A stretch of 64,000 nt of DNA. It comes from Sulfopaludibacter sp963835555. GTDB taxonomy: Bacteria; Acidobacteriota; Terriglobia; Bryobacterales; Bryobacteraceae. The notes under the pieces are model-generated. The model saw only the letters and a program-made list of their open reading frames with translations. It made no database searches and was not told where the DNA came from. The stretch is taken from the NCBI GenBank assembly GCA_963835555.1, contig CAWIGC010000014.1, positions 29,057 to 93,056 of the forward strand, read 5' to 3'. Both the position numbers and the translations under genes were made by a program. Of the stretch, positions 63,024-64,000 are shown one piece after another (positions within the stretch are counted from its first letter, which is position 1; every line of letters starts with the position of its first letter).

Positions 63024-63550
63024 TTAGAGGCTTGCGCCTCTCGCGAGCGCTTCTATTCGGGGCGCGCGGCTCTTGGGGCTATCCAGGCTGAAGGAACGCG
63101 CATCTCCTAAATCCGTGCGAATGTACTCCTCCATGCGGGCCACCGCCTTCCGCATATCGTCGTTCTTCGGAATGAACTGAAGCCACGCAATCGATTCTGT
63201 CGCCGTATCGTACTCCCACAGCCCGACTACCCGGCCGCGATCGAAGATGGATGGCCGGGAAGATCCGAAACGCTTGCCAGGGGTACCAGTCCGCGATCGC
63301 CGTAGACCTTTCGCTCCAGGTCCGGCGAATCCAGCAGTCCTTGGAGATCCGCCGCAGCAGGCTCAGCCCGTCCAGACTGGACGCCAGGACATACCGGGCG
63401 GAGCGCGGCGCCTGGTACGCCTGGAACCCATCCTGGTCCTCGGGAACAGGATGTTAGTGCCGATATAAAACACCCGCAGGATTGGTGGCTTTGTCCCCAG
63501 AACGGCCTGGTGGCAGGCGCCGCGAGACACACAGATGCGCCGGCGGCGCG
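63024..63550 (-). pseudogene. Remnant of a winged-helix (AlkZ/HTH_42-like) protein
   Basis: A continuous C-terminal segment reads PSIFDRGRVVGLWEYDTATE, SIAWLQFIPKNDDMRKAVAR, MEEYIRTDLGDARSFSLDSP to a stop at 63024, like the end of the winged-helix DNA-binding (AlkZ-like) family. Upstream the coherent pieces lie in different frames: SPDLERKVYGDRGLVPLASV, AYQAPRSARYVLAS, VFYIGTNILFP. Several indels are needed within 500 bases, more than elsewhere, so a decayed gene is plausible, though error is possible. Confidence 0.45.
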
Positions 63551-64000
63551 ACGATGGCACGTCTGAGACAGCAGCGAAGACGGAGGGCGAAGCCGTTAGC
63601 CGATACCCGACCCTCCCGCGCCGTCAGCATGAACAGGAACATTGGAACAGCGAGCGTTTCTGGCGTTCAGGCGGACCGATTCGGTCGCAAGGCGGAGTCT
63701 ATCGACGCTGTTGACCTTACCCGCATGGTGCGCCTGATCAGGCGGAATGAGCTGGGTTGTGATGAAAATGCAGAGACCATAAACGCCCTGGGGATCGCGG
63801 TCCTGCACCAAGAACGCCGGGCACGTCCGATACTCCGTCGGCGGGAACTCGACCATTTGGCGCAAGCTTGATGGTAGCGCCGCCACCTGGGTTCAGCCAA
63901 GCAGAATATAGAATCTCGTGTAGAGTACCTACCGCGTCCTCGCCCAGGTGGACGTCGGCAAAACCGGCAATCCTGCGGGTGTTTTATCCCGGCACTGACA
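63453..64000. repeat. Diverged inverted repeat at the right end
   Basis: Arms are 63453-63484 and 63968-64000. On opposite strands both read CAATCCTGCGGGTGTTTTAT, then two variable bases, then CGGCACT. In one frame both encode NPAGVL-x-RH and then stop (TAA in one, TGA in the other). Flanks are similar but diverged. The 480 bases between hold no gene I can support; 63596-63886 (-) is open but unlike any family I know. Confidence 0.6.

Noticed and set aside
63482..63871. 129-codon plus-strand frame near the right end
   Set aside because: Arg-rich, no family resemblance, lies across the inverted-repeat interior; not supportable as a gene.

Overview
This GC-rich 64 kb window looks like a chromosomal piece from an Acidobacterium, most likely of the Solibacter/Bryobacter group. 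The pointers are an ADOP-type duplicated FtsX permease, CRTAC1-type FG-GAP/ASPIC proteins, Tat-exported Gfo/Idh/MocA and glycoside-hydrolase-like proteins, a BlaI/M56 pair, and a MlaEFD lipid transporter implying an outer membrane. I see no rRNA, tRNA, CRISPR array, prophage or insertion sequence. At least 13 conserved genes, including citrate synthase and QueF, are split by one-base indels whose repair restores a full family-like protein. I read these mainly as long-read or metagenome assembly errors and annotate them as genes.

Layout. 1-4430 (+): a tightly packed run of SpoIIE phosphatase end, RsbW-like kinase, STAS protein, MlaE, MlaF, MlaD and a PqiC-like lipoprotein. 4427-9953: class V aminotransferase, M48 protease, secreted proteins, citrate synthase and an RsbRD-N-like protein. 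10196-13739 (+): an ECF sigma factor, a zinc anti-sigma factor ending in HEAT repeats, a DUF4097-like protein and a double-PDZ protein, probably an envelope-stress module. 13742-18687 (-): methyltransferase, QueF, a TIGR00300 protein and a hybrid histidine kinase. 19191-30910: oxidoreductase, two MacB-like permeases, a YheT-type hydrolase, a CusF-SCO protein paired with a parvulin/TPR/FG-GAP protein, and a second CRTAC1 protein. 31025-37861: a nine-heme cytochrome with Ig-like/BACON-like repeats behind a structured leader, an aldose epimerase and a GH-like protein.

37901-49247 (-) is a complete urea block: UreF, UreD, UreABC and UreG, then a porin and the UrtABCDE importer, covering outer-membrane entry, uptake and hydrolysis. 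UreE is absent and UreG carries a His-rich tail. 49329-56421 holds a D-aminoacylase-like enzyme, an AONS-like PLP enzyme, flavin reductase, an HU protein, an M50 protease, two glycosyltransferases and a prepilin peptidase.

56432-62941 holds a methyltransferase, an MFS exporter and, on the minus strand, a compact blaI / M56-adaptor fusion / ADOP permease operon behind an apparently leaderless promoter with dyad operators. From 63000 to the end the sequence is degenerate, with a winged-helix gene remnant and a diverged inverted repeat.
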